64,000 bases of DNA from assembly GCF_000020005.1 (NCBI RefSeq), contig NC_010718.1:2686001-2750000 (forward strand), in the 5' to 3' direction. Made by a program: the position numbers and the translations under genes. Below, in pieces: positions 8,292 to 17,845 of this stretch (positions are counted from its first letter, which is position 1; each line of letters starts with the position of its first letter). Below the pieces are notes generated by a model. The model made no database searches. It was not told the DNA's origin and worked only from the letters and a program-made list of their open reading frames with translations. The DNA is from Natranaerobius thermophilus JW/NM-WN-LF (GTDB lineage Bacteria; Bacillota; Natranaerobiia; Natranaerobiales; Natranaerobiaceae).

Positions 8292-10646
8292 CTAGTCTAA
8301 AAGCTCTTGCAACTCCTGGTATTGTTCTTGATACTCTTCATGGTCATCCTCATCCTCTTCCATTTCCGCTCTGACTTCTTCATAGCTCTCGTCATCTTCT
8401 AGCTCATGATACATTATCGCCATGTAGGGAAGTTTGTCCCCTGACCTGGACAATTCAATATACTCTTTGAAATCTAGAGCTCTTTCATATTCTTCTAAAA
8501 GCACATAAGCTTTAAAGATAAAGCTATCAAATTCATCTGTTTGATCTTTGTGCTCTAAGAATACATCTCTAAACTCTATCACTTCTTCTAAATAGTCCGT
8601 TCCTTCTTCCACATTACCATCCTGTAAGCTGTTTTCTCCTAGATTCAAAAGAGCTTCAGCATATAGCAAGTACCCATCTTTGTAATAGGGCTGGACTTGA
8701 GTACCTCTCTCTAAAAGTTCCAGACCTCTATCTATTTGATTTGCTCTGATTAACAGCTCACCAAGTTCTCTGTGAACAGCTCCTGATTCAGGATTGAGTT
8801 CATAACCTTGTTCAGCGGTTTCTACAGCTTTTTCAAGATATTGCATCTCCCCGGTATGTTGATACATTCCTTCATAGACCATTGCTAAATCAAAGTGAAA
8901 ATCAGAATTCAAGGTATCTCTAGTAATAGCCCTTTCTAAACTTGATATGGCTACATCTAGTTCACCTTCCTGTAAAGCTGCAGCACCGTGCCTACCATCT
9001 CGGTATCCGAAATACACCATGGTGGAATAAAACAACATAATAGCTGTAACTAAGAGCATCACATAGGGTGCAATATTATTAACCACTTCCAGCCTGGTCT
9101 CACCGGAGAATATCCCCTGTTTTTTCCTTGATTTTTTGGGCTTTTTCTTGGAAGCTGTTTTCTTAGAAACACTTTCATCTATATCCCCTACTCTGTTTCC
9201 AACCGCATCATTGTAATAAAAAGTCAATAAGCCGAATAAAGCCCAGAGATAAACTGCCACTGCCGGAAGAGACAGGTTAAAATCAATCATGCTGTGTCCA
9301 CCCAGGGCAAAAGCAGCTACAAATATCCCACTGGCAGGATAGTAGTTTTCCGGTTTCTTTCTCCATATCATGTAAAACTGATATATAAGGCCAACCCAGA
9401 TGGCACTAAAGATCAACATACCGGGAATACCTGTTTCCACACCAACTTGAAAGATATGACTGTGAACTTCCGTAGCCCAGTAATCCCGTTCCATATATCT
9501 GTGATAAAGGGGTTCCCATCCCCCTCCACCGGCACCAAGTATAGGACTGTCCTTTATCATGGCCCAGGCCGTTTCCATGAGTTCCCCTCTTGTGCCAAGA
9601 CCTGTTTCTCGAAAGTCTATGGCCTCTACCCTGCTTTGTACTTGTTCGGGCATGTAATCCATAGCTTTTTCATAATTTGTGGCACCATATATGGAAACAC
9701 TTAAAATTATAACTGCTAAAATACCAATAAAACCGTAGTGAACCGATTTATTGTTTAACTTGCCAATCCCCTCAAAGAAATAGGAAAAGACAAAGGTTAA
9801 AGCCATAGAAGCCAGAGTACCTAAAACCACATACAACCATCCAACTGCCACATCTTCCTGGATAGCATCCCATATAGGAATAGCAGTGATTAAAAAAACG
9901 ATCCCCGGAATCAGTGCATATATAAAAGCATTAATAAACCTTCTGAAATTTAGAACCCAAAACAGTAATAAAACTACAGGGAAAAACAACCATGCTCCCC
10001 GAGACATGGTAAATACAAAGGTTATGAGAATGAAATGAGCCGCTCCACCGAAGATTGATTTTATAAAGGATTGTTTTTCATCCATTACTCGTGATAAAGC
10101 TACAAAAAAACCGGCTGTTAAAAAGGAGGCAGCAGTATTGGGGTATTGAAGGCTGGTAAAAATTCTTCTACCCCACCTTCCCATGGCCCCGGGATATTCA
10201 AAAGTCTCAAAACCCGCTCCAAGTCCTACAAAGGATACTCCAACGGCAGCTACTACTAAAGCATACATTAACCACTGGATAGTTTTTTGTGTGGGAAGCC
10301 GAGAAACAATTAAATAAATCATAAAATAATTGGCTACTTTAAACAATTCCAGAACTGCCTCTCTAGGTGTTACTGCTCCAAAAATATTGATGAGATAAAT
10401 AAAACAAAAAGCCAATAATATAAAATCAACTGGAGATTGTAATAGTTTTTCTTTTCTAGTGGCTAAATTATAGACTAAGAAAATCCCAAAAAAGAGAAAG
10501 CTCAGAACATTATAAAAAAGTAGCTCCATATCAAAAAATAATCCCCGGTAAAATGGGGGATATACTAGCAAAATGGCAGTAACAAATAATAAAATATATA
10601 AGGCAATGTTATTTTTATCATTAGCTAAGGTTTTTTTAGGTCCCAT
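8292..10646 (-). CDS. O-antigen ligase/polymerase-like membrane protein with TPR tail
   Basis: About 12 hydrophobic helices fill residues 10-480, with the large extracytoplasmic loop typical of Wzy/WaaL proteins (loop motif ..GTRGELMETAW..ILGAGGGGWE.., ~345-375). After a basic linker (SKKTASKKKPKKSRKK) and one more helix, the C-terminal ~230 residues form TPR-like helical repeats ending in a very acidic tail. It likely polymerises or ligates repeat units outside the membrane. ATG 10646 has AGGTGG 7 nt upstream and is preferred over the in-frame GTGs at 10658/10655. Confidence 0.75.
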   Translation of the reverse strand: MGPKKTLANDKNNIALYILLFVTAILLVYPPFYRGLFFDMELLFYNVLSFLFFGIFLVYNLATRKEKLLQSPVDFILLAFCFIYLINIFGAVTPREAVLELFKVANYFMIYLIVSRLPTQKTIQWLMYALVVAAVGVSFVGLGAGFETFEYPGAMGRWGRRIFTSLQYPNTAASFLTAGFFVALSRVMDEKQSFIKSIFGGAAHFILITFVFTMSRGAWLFFPVVLLLFWVLNFRRFINAFIYALIPGIVFLITAIPIWDAIQEDVAVGWLYVVLGTLASMALTFVFSYFFEGIGKLNNKSVHYGFIGILAVIILSVSIYGATNYEKAMDYMPEQVQSRVEAIDFRETGLGTRGELMETAWAMIKDSPILGAGGGGWEPLYHRYMERDYWATEVHSHIFQVGVETGIPGMLIFSAIWVGLIYQFYMIWRKKPENYYPASGIFVAAFALGGHSMIDFNLSLPAVAVYLWALFGLLTFYYNDAVGNRVGDIDESVSKKTASKKKPKKSRKKQGIFSGETRLEVVNNIAPYVMLLVTAIMLFYSTMVYFGYRDGRHGAAALQEGELDVAISSLERAITRDTLNSDFHFDLAMVYEGMYQHTGEMQYLEKAVETAEQGYELNPESGAVHRELGELLIRANQIDRGLELLERGTQVQPYYKDGYLLYAEALLNLGENSLQDGNVEEGTDYLEEVIEFRDVFLEHKDQTDEFDSFIFKAYVLLEEYERALDFKEYIELSRSGDKLPYMAIMYHELEDDESYEEVRAEMEEDEDDHEEYQEQYQELQELLD

Positions 10647-10658
10647 AATTTTCACCAC

Positions 10659-10841
10659 CTAAGACGCCTGAATAACTCTATAAGAAGAATATATCAATAA
10701 GCTAGAAACTAAAGCCAGGCCTCCTACTACTGTAACAGGATAATTATGTAAGTTGTAAATACCAACATATAATAATAGCCCCATTAATAGAAAAATAATT
10801 ACATTTATAATTGCAAATTTTAACTTATTAAATATTTCCAA
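10659..10841 (-). CDS. Small two-helix membrane protein
   Basis: TTG at 10841 sits behind GGAGGTG at a good distance and gives a 60-aa protein (MEIFNKLKF...). Two hydrophobic helices are joined by a short NLHNYPV turn. It directly precedes the Wzy-like gene and is the first gene of the leftward operon. Function unknown; it could be an accessory subunit of the polymerisation machinery. Confidence 0.55.
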   Translation of the reverse strand: MEIFNKLKFAIINVIIFLLMGLLLYVGIYNLHNYPVTVVGGLALVSSLLIYSSYRVIQAS

Positions 10842-11095
10842 GATATCACCTCCAAATACTGCAGCATAAATTTGGCATAAAAAATCCAATAATGTTCAGT
10901 ATGCTATGACATATCTAACTACCAATTATTATAAATTCTTCTAAAACAGACAATTTCCTCCCTGCTAATCAAAATTATCCAAGATTTTCATTTAAAACAG
11001 TTAAAAAAGTTGAAATCATTACAAAATAATTATTGCTAAAACCTCTATGTAAAATAGTTAGAAAAATAATAAGAAAAGGAACTTATTATTTTTTC

Positions 11096-11767
11096 TCAAT
11101 TATTTTCTATGACTTTTTGTAATTTTTTCATTTTCTGTTTAGCATTAATATTATTACTATCACAATATTCTTTCATCCAGGTCTTTTCAGCTTCATCATA
11201 AGGGCTTGTCCAAAACCTTCTTATAAAAGCCTTCACCTTTGATTCAATGTCAATATTCAAACATGATACCTCACAGACCAAATTAAAATGACTTAATAAG
11301 TTTTCAGCAGTTAATTTTCCATCCAAATAATCAATGAATAAAAGTTCATAAAAAGCCAGGGGAATAACATCCGATTCTGCTTCTCTCATTAATGTATAAT
11401 GTGGCCCTTTCTCTTTAATATCATCAGTGACTAAGCAAATACAACCTAGAATTTTTGCCAAAGAAATAGCATAAATTTCACCTAAATCACAATCGTCAAA
11501 AATAATTCTATAGTCTCGAACAAGATTGTCAAATAATTTAAACAACCCATTGTCACGAATATATTTATCATCTATCATTTCTATCCTACCTTGTTTACAA
11601 TCCTGATCGAATAAAGACAAAATTTCATCATCTGCATGTCGTTCTAATTCATGTGTTCTAATAAATTCATAAATAACAACATTTTTAAATCTTTTAAATA
11701 AAACACTCTGCATGTCAGCTTTGTATAAATGGATGATCACGTTTGTATCGAGTGACGCCTGCATCAT
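11096..11767 (-). CDS. PIN-like domain protein, putative RNase of an XRE-ImmA-PIN module
   Basis: The N-terminus SLDTNVIIHLYK carries the first PIN aspartate. DDCDLGEIYAISLA (~residue 90) and LVTDDIKEK (~110) supply further acidic residues for a metal-dependent RNase site. The C-terminal third is helical and unassigned. Its start (ATG 11767/11764, GGAGG upstream) overlaps the stop of the ImmA/IrrE gene, so the two are coupled. By family analogy it would be the toxin or effector, with XRE plus ImmA as control, but this is inferred. Confidence 0.65.
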   Translation of the reverse strand: MMQASLDTNVIIHLYKADMQSVLFKRFKNVVIYEFIRTHELERHADDEILSLFDQDCKQGRIEMIDDKYIRDNGLFKLFDNLVRDYRIIFDDCDLGEIYAISLAKILGCICLVTDDIKEKGPHYTLMREAESDVIPLAFYELLFIDYLDGKLTAENLLSHFNLVCEVSCLNIDIESKVKAFIRRFWTSPYDEAEKTWMKEYCDSNNINAKQKMKKLQKVIENN

Positions 11768-12582
11768 TCCATCCTCCCAATTAGATCATCTAGTTCTTCT
11801 TTTTCCTTTTCTTGTAGTTGTTCTTGTTCATCAACGAAAACTAGATCGTCTAAGTTTACTTTCACATAACTCAAAGCTTTTCTGGCGCTTTCCTCAGATA
11901 TGAGTTTATTATGATAATTAGTAATCACCCATTCTAAAAATTCATCAGGGATTTTAATTTTTTCAGCTGCTTTACACAAGTCACTATTCCCACTAATAGC
12001 GGTTAATAATCTGGTAGCCGTCTTTTCTGCTTTTTCCGAATATAATTTATTTAACAGTGACTCGTTTAGTATACCTAAAAATTTCAGTCTATATAAAACC
12101 ATGTCATAACTTACATTAAAAGTCGTTTGGATCCGTGCAATATCCCAACCAGTCCATAAGTGGGGAGGTTTATCATTAAGTACCAATTTCATAAATTTAT
12201 TGACCTTATCATCGGGCATCAAAAGACAGGCCGCAAAATAATTAGCTTCTGTTTCAGACTCATATCTTTCTTCTAAATCATTATCTTTTATCATCGTTAT
12301 CCCGTGCTCTGATAAGTGAAGTTTTTGATGTCCCAGTTCATGTGCAGCAGTGAAGATTTCTCGCGACAAAATACTTGAAGAATTTGTAAATATAATCTTA
12401 TCCGTATCCTTTACTAAAGAAAATCCGAGCAAAGCATATTTCCCAATGGGATATCTAATAACTTTAACTCCAAGTTTTTCTAATGCATCAAAAATATTTT
12501 CAAATCCATAATCTGTCACATTGCTTTCATTTCTTACATTGTCAACTAATTTTTCTATCTCAAGTCTTCTACTTTTGTCCAT
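11764..12582 (-). CDS. ImmA/IrrE family metallopeptidase
   Basis: The zinc-peptidase motif HELGHQKLH (HExxH, ~residue 82) lies after an N-terminal helical region. EANYFAACLLMP (~113) supplies the downstream Glu that is characteristic of the family. Such proteases cleave or derepress XRE-type regulators; the partner here is the XRE protein at 12569-12925, which it overlaps. ATG 12582 is about 9 nt after AGAGG; in-frame starts at 12588 and 12591 sit too close to it. Confidence 0.85.
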   Translation of the reverse strand: MDKSRRLEIEKLVDNVRNESNVTDYGFENIFDALEKLGVKVIRYPIGKYALLGFSLVKDTDKIIFTNSSSILSREIFTAAHELGHQKLHLSEHGITMIKDNDLEERYESETEANYFAACLLMPDDKVNKFMKLVLNDKPPHLWTGWDIARIQTTFNVSYDMVLYRLKFLGILNESLLNKLYSEKAEKTATRLLTAISGNSDLCKAAEKIKIPDEFLEWVITNYHNKLISEESARKALSYVKVNLDDLVFVDEQEQLQEKEKEELDDLIGRME

Positions 12583-12925
12583 TATCATCAACCTCTTTCA
12601 AACTGTTATACAACCTCCTGTGGGCATAAAAAGTATTGATCATGTCATTTATAAAATTAAATTGATCATCAGCATAATTAGCCCCATTCACTCTGTACAT
12701 AGGCTGACTATTTTCCTCGTCTTCAATAACACTAGTTATTTCACGGGGAGAAATTTGTAAGATCCGCGCTATATCTAATATATTAGAATAAGATATATCT
12801 ACTAAACCTTTCTCAATTCTAGCAATTTTCTGCCTAGAACAGTTCATTTTGAACGCAATCTCTTCTTGAGTTTTACCCGCTGACTCTCGCAAGACTCTAA
12901 TTTGCTCACCTAGTATTCCATTCAA
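12569..12925 (-). CDS. XRE-family helix-turn-helix regulator
   Basis: A classic HTH lies at residues ~6-60 (IRVLRESAGKTQEEIAF, then SRQKIARIEKG), followed by a short acidic linker. TTG 12925 is 8 nt behind AAGGAGG; the upstream GTG at 12934 would overlap that site. It is first in a three-gene coupled operon with ImmA/IrrE and PIN proteins and probably represses the promoter at 12948-12975. Confidence 0.85.
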   Translation of the reverse strand: MNGILGEQIRVLRESAGKTQEEIAFKMNCSRQKIARIEKGLVDISYSNILDIARILQISPREITSVIEDEENSQPMYRVNGANYADDQFNFINDMINTFYAHRRLYNSLKEVDDNGQK

Positions 12926-12947
12926 TAGACCCACCTCCTTTGACTAT

Positions 12948-12975
12948 ATTATACTTCATTGTATACTAAAGTCAA
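12948..12975 (-). promoter_or_regulatory. SigA-type promoter of the XRE-ImmA-PIN operon
   Basis: On the minus strand TTGACT (12975-12970) and TATAAT (12953-12948) are separated by 16 nt, about 20 nt ahead of the TTG start. The spacer contains GTATAC, a possible half of a regulator site. Confidence 0.65.
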
Positions 12976-13098
12976 CATTTTTGTTACAAATATGCAACAT
13001 TTATCAGTTATTTTACCAAGTCCAGTGAGGTCTATTCAAATTGATGTTTTATTTTTGTAACTTACCCGAGCCTTTGGCTCAAAGCTACTTATCATCAA

Positions 13099-16000
13099 TC
13101 ACTTTATAAGGTATCCTACATATTCCCCTTCCTTTTTAAACATATTGTATAAGCCGCAACTGTCATCGAAATCGTCAACATATTGTTGTAATAACGAGTA
13201 AATATTTAAATAAGTCTCCTTCACATTGTTATTTTCATTATCTAACCATAGAAGTGCAGTACCGCACCAGCATAGGGTTTCAATAGAGTTCTTCCATTTC
13301 TCATATTTCCGAGTTTTAATAAATGGTCTAATTAATACTCTTTTAGACTGATTTATTAATGTATTCAATACACCCTCAAGTTCAGATGCTTTCTGTGGTG
13401 AAATTTCACAAAAGCAAAGAATGACATTGTAAGTAAAAACACTGTCAACGGGAGGATAGTATTTATCACCATCTTCTAAGTGCGTACTTATCTTTTCTTT
13501 CAACACTTTAATAATATAATCTCCGACCATCTCCGCTGACACTTTATTAGACTCAACTAGTTGCTTCAAAACATCACATAAATCTTTGGAATAGCTTCCC
13601 TCGATAGGTCCAGAAAATTTCTTCATAATTAAACGAAATTCAGTGTTATCTTCAAATTCTTCCGGCCAAAGTTCAACAGTTTTCTTCTTAATATGTTCCA
13701 TTGTATCATTAAGTGGTGAACCATCATTTTTTTGATTTCTAAGTACCTGACACTCATACGCTACCCAAGCTAAAGAATGTACTTTTTCCATAGGTTCTTT
13801 TAAACAATCCAAATAATAAAGAGCTTCAACCCACTCATTGCCATAATCGCTCAATTTTCTTTGACCCTCAACTATATAACTACTAATAGCTGCTGCAGAA
13901 AGTGCCCTGATGACATCTGCTTCTGCTTGTAACCCGATCCTTAAAAAACGGAAATCATTACGAATCATGTCAGCAGATAATTTAGTCGATAACTCATTCA
14001 AACAATTTGAAATTACTATATAACAAGGTGCTAAATCAACTGTTGGTACCGTCCCTTCTTTTTCTTTTGCCTTCTCTATAACACGAGTTAAAACATCAAT
14101 GGCTTCTTCGGGGTTATAGCTTAACAAATATTCAAATGCCATGCTTACCGAATAAATAGAGTGATACCTTCCGAAATGGTATTCAAGCATTGATTTTGCA
14201 AATTCACCCATATTAGTAAAAGGTAAAAAAGAATTCCTAGCTATACTAATATTCTCATTATTACATTTCAAATTTTGTACCCCAATGGGAAATTCTCTTT
14301 CTATAGATTCTAGAATACAAGATTTAGTTACCTTTGTTAACGCCTCTCTATAATCTAACTCATTTAACCAGTTAAATATTTTCTCTCTATCATTATCGGA
14401 TATTCTTACCACCCAGTTAGCTATCCCACACCAGAGCTTTAATGCTTTATCTTTATCATAGTTCAAATAATAATATATATTTTTACCTAACCTTTCAAAT
14501 TGTTTACATCTAATTTGTTCCTTTTCAGCTATCTGAAGTTTATAGTCATCCCCAATTTGATCAAGAGGAATTTCTTTAGAATCGAAAAGTACTTTGGTTA
14601 ATTCGAGGAACCCGGGAAATTCCTCAACACCATTTTCACTTACTTTCTTTCCCCTTGTACTCGCGGAATCTTTTTTCTGCGGCCATAAAAGCTTAACTTC
14701 AACTTTAGGGATTCCCTCAGCCTCACATTGGTTAAAAAGTTTTAAATAATACTCTACTATGTCATGGCTGACATTATCCGGAACGGGAACTGCTACCGAT
14801 GGATGGTTTTTAGCTACGCCGCTCAGTGAATTGGAAAGCAGATATACCTGTTCTAACTGATTCTCACTAAACAAAATTACAAATCGATCATGAAATATCT
14901 GATCTGTACCCCTGTTCTTTCTAAATAGGCCATGTACCTCAACATTTGGAGGAAGCATTGGTTCCGCTTGTTTGCAACCGTTTATTATGTTATCTTCAAT
15001 ATTACTGTCGCGAAACCCAATATCAGTCATTACTTTATATGTTATATCACTATATTTTGCAAGGGCCAAGAACTTAGATACAGCTTCATCATCAAAATAT
15101 GGATCAATTATAATAACCTCTTTAGTCTTGTGTTTACCGATTATATCTTGAAACCACTTAACAAAACTATTTTCATCTTGCCAGCCTTTTGAAAAAAACT
15201 GAGCTTTTGATTTCTCAGGAAAATAATATCTAAATAGCCGATTAAGTTCGCTTCCAGCAGGTACCCAAGGGTCTTTATCAAACCCACCAATTTGAAAATT
15301 TTCTCTACTAATCCTTTCAACCTTTTTGTTAACCTTTTGACCTCCACTCTTTTTCTCAAGTTTTTTAGTCCACTTGTCTTCTAGTTTTCCCCTCAAACCT
15401 ATTAACCCCATATCAAAGCTCAAAGAACGCATAAGTGGTACTCTATATTCGTATAAAAGTTTAATGGGTTGGTTATCAATTTCACTAGCATCCCAAACTG
15501 TGACTTCAATATCACTACAAGGTTCATTAATAGGAAAAGTTATCTCTTGAGCAGTTTCTGCACATTTTACAAATTTTAACTGGTCCCCAATAATTACTTG
15601 ACCGTTTCGTGTCCTACACCTTAGATAAACATTATTTTTGAATTTACCCGGTCTGATATTAACTTTAACACCAGTTAAGCAATAACCTTCACTTTCTTTG
15701 ATCACCTTTGTGGTTAACGGCTTAACATCTTTACTACTTACGAAGGGATATGAAAATACCTCAAAATTACCGAGTCTTTTAATATCCGGCCCAGGAATTT
15801 TGAAGGAAAATTCTTCCTTCAGGGTATCTTTAATAAATTCCATCACGTCGTACTGTTCATACCCACCATCATCAAAGTCGATCACTTTTTCTTTTTCAAT
15901 ATTTATAATGGATTCACAAATCACTGGATTACTGGCGAGAGAAGCTATAGGTTCTAATTTATAATAATTAACCGATTCCTTATTTTCTAAAAATACGGGC

Positions 16001-16359
16001 GGTCTGTGCCTATAATCTTTTGTTTTCAGGTGTAAACCTTTAAGTTCTTCTGTTAGTTTCTTATCAAGTTCAATTTCTAGCTCGCCTGCTATAGTTTGAA
16101 GGTTTTTACCTTCTTCCATCTTATCTAAAAAAATCTTTAACTTATCTCCCGTTAAAAAGCAAGTCAAACGATTAACTTGTAATTTCCCTGGCCCGTTATT
16201 TGATATTGTGTAGTTAAACAATTTGTCCTTTGGTACTTCTCCGTTAATTGGGTATCCTAGACCATACAGCAATTTTGAATAACCGTTAACATGTTCTACA
16301 AGAGATATTATATATACAGAAAAGAGTTCACTATCTTTCACATATTCCCACCTATCCAT
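13099..16359 (-). CDS. Large protein with phospholipase D-like domain, putative defence protein
   Basis: The 1086-aa protein has a beta-rich N-terminal half of unclear family. A PLD-like segment follows (~395-510): VIIIDPYFDDEAVSKFL, then HDRFVILFSE and YLLSNSLSGV, resembling the HxK/Asn arrangement of PLD nucleases but with Arg in place of Lys. The C-terminal ~500 residues are alpha-helical, repeat-like. The overall plan recalls proteins annotated VPA1262-like, from memory only. It stands between an XRE-ImmA-PIN operon and membrane genes in a decayed island, so a defence role is likely but unproven. GGAGAAAATT precedes the ATG. Confidence 0.55.
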   Translation of the reverse strand: MDRWEYVKDSELFSVYIISLVEHVNGYSKLLYGLGYPINGEVPKDKLFNYTISNNGPGKLQVNRLTCFLTGDKLKIFLDKMEEGKNLQTIAGELEIELDKKLTEELKGLHLKTKDYRHRPPVFLENKESVNYYKLEPIASLASNPVICESIINIEKEKVIDFDDGGYEQYDVMEFIKDTLKEEFSFKIPGPDIKRLGNFEVFSYPFVSSKDVKPLTTKVIKESEGYCLTGVKVNIRPGKFKNNVYLRCRTRNGQVIIGDQLKFVKCAETAQEITFPINEPCSDIEVTVWDASEIDNQPIKLLYEYRVPLMRSLSFDMGLIGLRGKLEDKWTKKLEKKSGGQKVNKKVERISRENFQIGGFDKDPWVPAGSELNRLFRYYFPEKSKAQFFSKGWQDENSFVKWFQDIIGKHKTKEVIIIDPYFDDEAVSKFLALAKYSDITYKVMTDIGFRDSNIEDNIINGCKQAEPMLPPNVEVHGLFRKNRGTDQIFHDRFVILFSENQLEQVYLLSNSLSGVAKNHPSVAVPVPDNVSHDIVEYYLKLFNQCEAEGIPKVEVKLLWPQKKDSASTRGKKVSENGVEEFPGFLELTKVLFDSKEIPLDQIGDDYKLQIAEKEQIRCKQFERLGKNIYYYLNYDKDKALKLWCGIANWVVRISDNDREKIFNWLNELDYREALTKVTKSCILESIEREFPIGVQNLKCNNENISIARNSFLPFTNMGEFAKSMLEYHFGRYHSIYSVSMAFEYLLSYNPEEAIDVLTRVIEKAKEKEGTVPTVDLAPCYIVISNCLNELSTKLSADMIRNDFRFLRIGLQAEADVIRALSAAAISSYIVEGQRKLSDYGNEWVEALYYLDCLKEPMEKVHSLAWVAYECQVLRNQKNDGSPLNDTMEHIKKKTVELWPEEFEDNTEFRLIMKKFSGPIEGSYSKDLCDVLKQLVESNKVSAEMVGDYIIKVLKEKISTHLEDGDKYYPPVDSVFTYNVILCFCEISPQKASELEGVLNTLINQSKRVLIRPFIKTRKYEKWKNSIETLCWCGTALLWLDNENNNVKETYLNIYSLLQQYVDDFDDSCGLYNMFKKEGEYVGYLIK

Positions 16360-16467
16360 AATTTTCTCCTTTCAAACAGGTTAATGTTATCTACATTTAA
16401 AAAAGATAGTCCCATTATCCAAGATTATACTCGCACTTCAACATCAATTCTAAGTTTTACATTAAAA

Positions 16468-16782
16468 TCAGGCATCGGAAAATCCATGATCTTCGTCCAT
16501 CTCTTGGTATAATCCTGCAGCTAATGCAGTAATACGCTGTGTTGAATAGCTTGTACCAATCGATTGCTACCTAGTCTCGTCCAGCCCGAAAGATTTAACT
16601 CCTGTAGTACTCACAAAAACTTTTGATTTGAAAGCTAGTTTTTCTTCATCAAGAACCCATTTGGGCAGATCCCCAGATCCACCTGGTTCAACACGTTGAT
16701 TATCAACTTCGCTTTCAGCAAAAAATTCAATGGGTAACCTTTCATTATCTTTAATTAAATAATCCCTCGTATCATACCATTA
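16468..16782 (-). pseudogene. Remnant of an S8 (subtilisin-like) peptidase gene
   Basis: One minus-strand frame reads ..NERLPIEFFAESEVDNQR, then GGSGDLPKWVL.. (the N-terminal signature of the large S8 peptidases often paired with an AAA ATPase). It passes a single TAG and continues IGTSYSTQRITALAAG, which carries the catalytic GTSxS serine block. The Asp/His catalytic part between the two is missing, so this is an internal deletion plus nonsense mutation. No start codon or ribosome binding site is apparent. Confidence 0.6.
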
Positions 16783-16945
16783 ATTTGGAAACTTCCCGTA
16801 CTTTTCGTAGTGAGTAGGAGAAATTCTCATTTACTTCTTTGTGTGTTACACCGTGGGAAGCATAATCGAATATCTTTCTAATGTTCTTAGCAAATTCGCT
16901 CTCAAATTTAGTCACATTCTTTCCTAAAGGAGCAATCCAGTTTGT
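16772..16945 (-). pseudogene. Fragment resembling the start of a DegT-type aminotransferase
   Basis: The frame TNWIAPLGKNVTKFESEFAK closely matches residues ~29-48 of the intact DegT aminotransferase at 27985-29094 (TNWIAPLGNNVNEFEQEFAE). After that the sequence diverges (..IFDYASHGVTHKEVNENFSY..) and ends in TGA at 16772. It looks like a recombined scrap rather than a gene. Confidence 0.45.
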
Positions 16946-16973
16946 GGAAAGTCTCTGTCCTTAACACTGGTTC

Positions 16974-17786
16974 TTAATAACTAAGTACTTTCTCAATTCG
17001 TTTGTTTATGCAATTTTTCAACTCATTCATTTGACTAAATATTGCCGTTCTTCTAGATATATATCTAGCCCATTCTTTTGAATCTTTAATTCGAGACAGT
17101 TTTGTGTAGATAGTGTCTATGTTTTTACCATACCCTTTTGTATTATTGTCTTTTTCAAATTTCTTGAGCAGTTGATCTTTTGATATATTAATTTCAATGG
17201 AATTTTCATGTAGTAGCTCCACATCAGAATTGTTAATTACAATATTTGCAACTTCTTTAAGTATTTTATTCGGAACATCTTCATATTCTATTGATTCATT
17301 AAACTCATCTCCAGATCTGTATATAGTAACCTTTAGTTCATCATAAAGATTATTCAAAATATAATCTTGTACAGCATTACACAAACCCTCAATTTCATCA
17401 CAATATTCAAGTTTGCTCTCAATTTGTTTTAACCTGTGTTTAGTAAAGGTGTCAACCATGTCCCAATTACTTTTCATTTCAGAGATACTCTTTTTTAGTT
17501 TATTAAGGTGGTCAACATTCAATACTGAAACAATCTTTTTGTAAAATGAAAGGTTAGCAAGGAATAAGTCATCGTTCCTTTCCTCCTCTCTTTTTCTTTG
17601 ATCTATTCTCATAACTTCATACACGCCATAGACTCCTATTATGGAACCAAAATAACTTGCATAAAAGCCAATCCAATCATTATTAGTTTCTACTTCCCAG
17701 ATCAAATTCATTTCCATTATTAATGCAACAAAAAATGGAATAGCAATAGCTAATGCCACCAATTTAATCCTCGCCCTACTATTCAT
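16974..17786 (-). CDS. Two-helix membrane protein of unknown function
   Basis: Residues ~8-26 and ~42-60 are hydrophobic helices joined by a loop containing NNDWIGFYASYFGS. The remaining ~200 residues are charged and helical, with coiled-coil character (QRKREEERNDD), and probably cytoplasmic. GGGGTGA lies just before ATG 17786. It follows another coiled-coil membrane gene (17846-18754) at about 60 nt and may work with it. I do not recognise the family. Effector or sensor subunits of membrane-acting defence systems have this shape, but that is only a resemblance. Confidence 0.55.
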   Translation of the reverse strand: MNSRARIKLVALAIAIPFFVALIMEMNLIWEVETNNDWIGFYASYFGSIIGVYGVYEVMRIDQRKREEERNDDLFLANLSFYKKIVSVLNVDHLNKLKKSISEMKSNWDMVDTFTKHRLKQIESKLEYCDEIEGLCNAVQDYILNNLYDELKVTIYRSGDEFNESIEYEDVPNKILKEVANIVINNSDVELLHENSIEINISKDQLLKKFEKDNNTKGYGKNIDTIYTKLSRIKDSKEWARYISRRTAIFSQMNELKNCINKRIEKVLSY

Positions 17787-17845
17787 TACTTCACCCCAAT
17801 AAAATATTTATTTCAAATTCTTAATCCTTATTTTACAAATTTCGT

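Noticed and set aside
13036-13098. GAGCCTTTGGCTC hairpin as a terminator
   Set aside because: The stem is short and there is no following T-run in either direction, so I did not list it.
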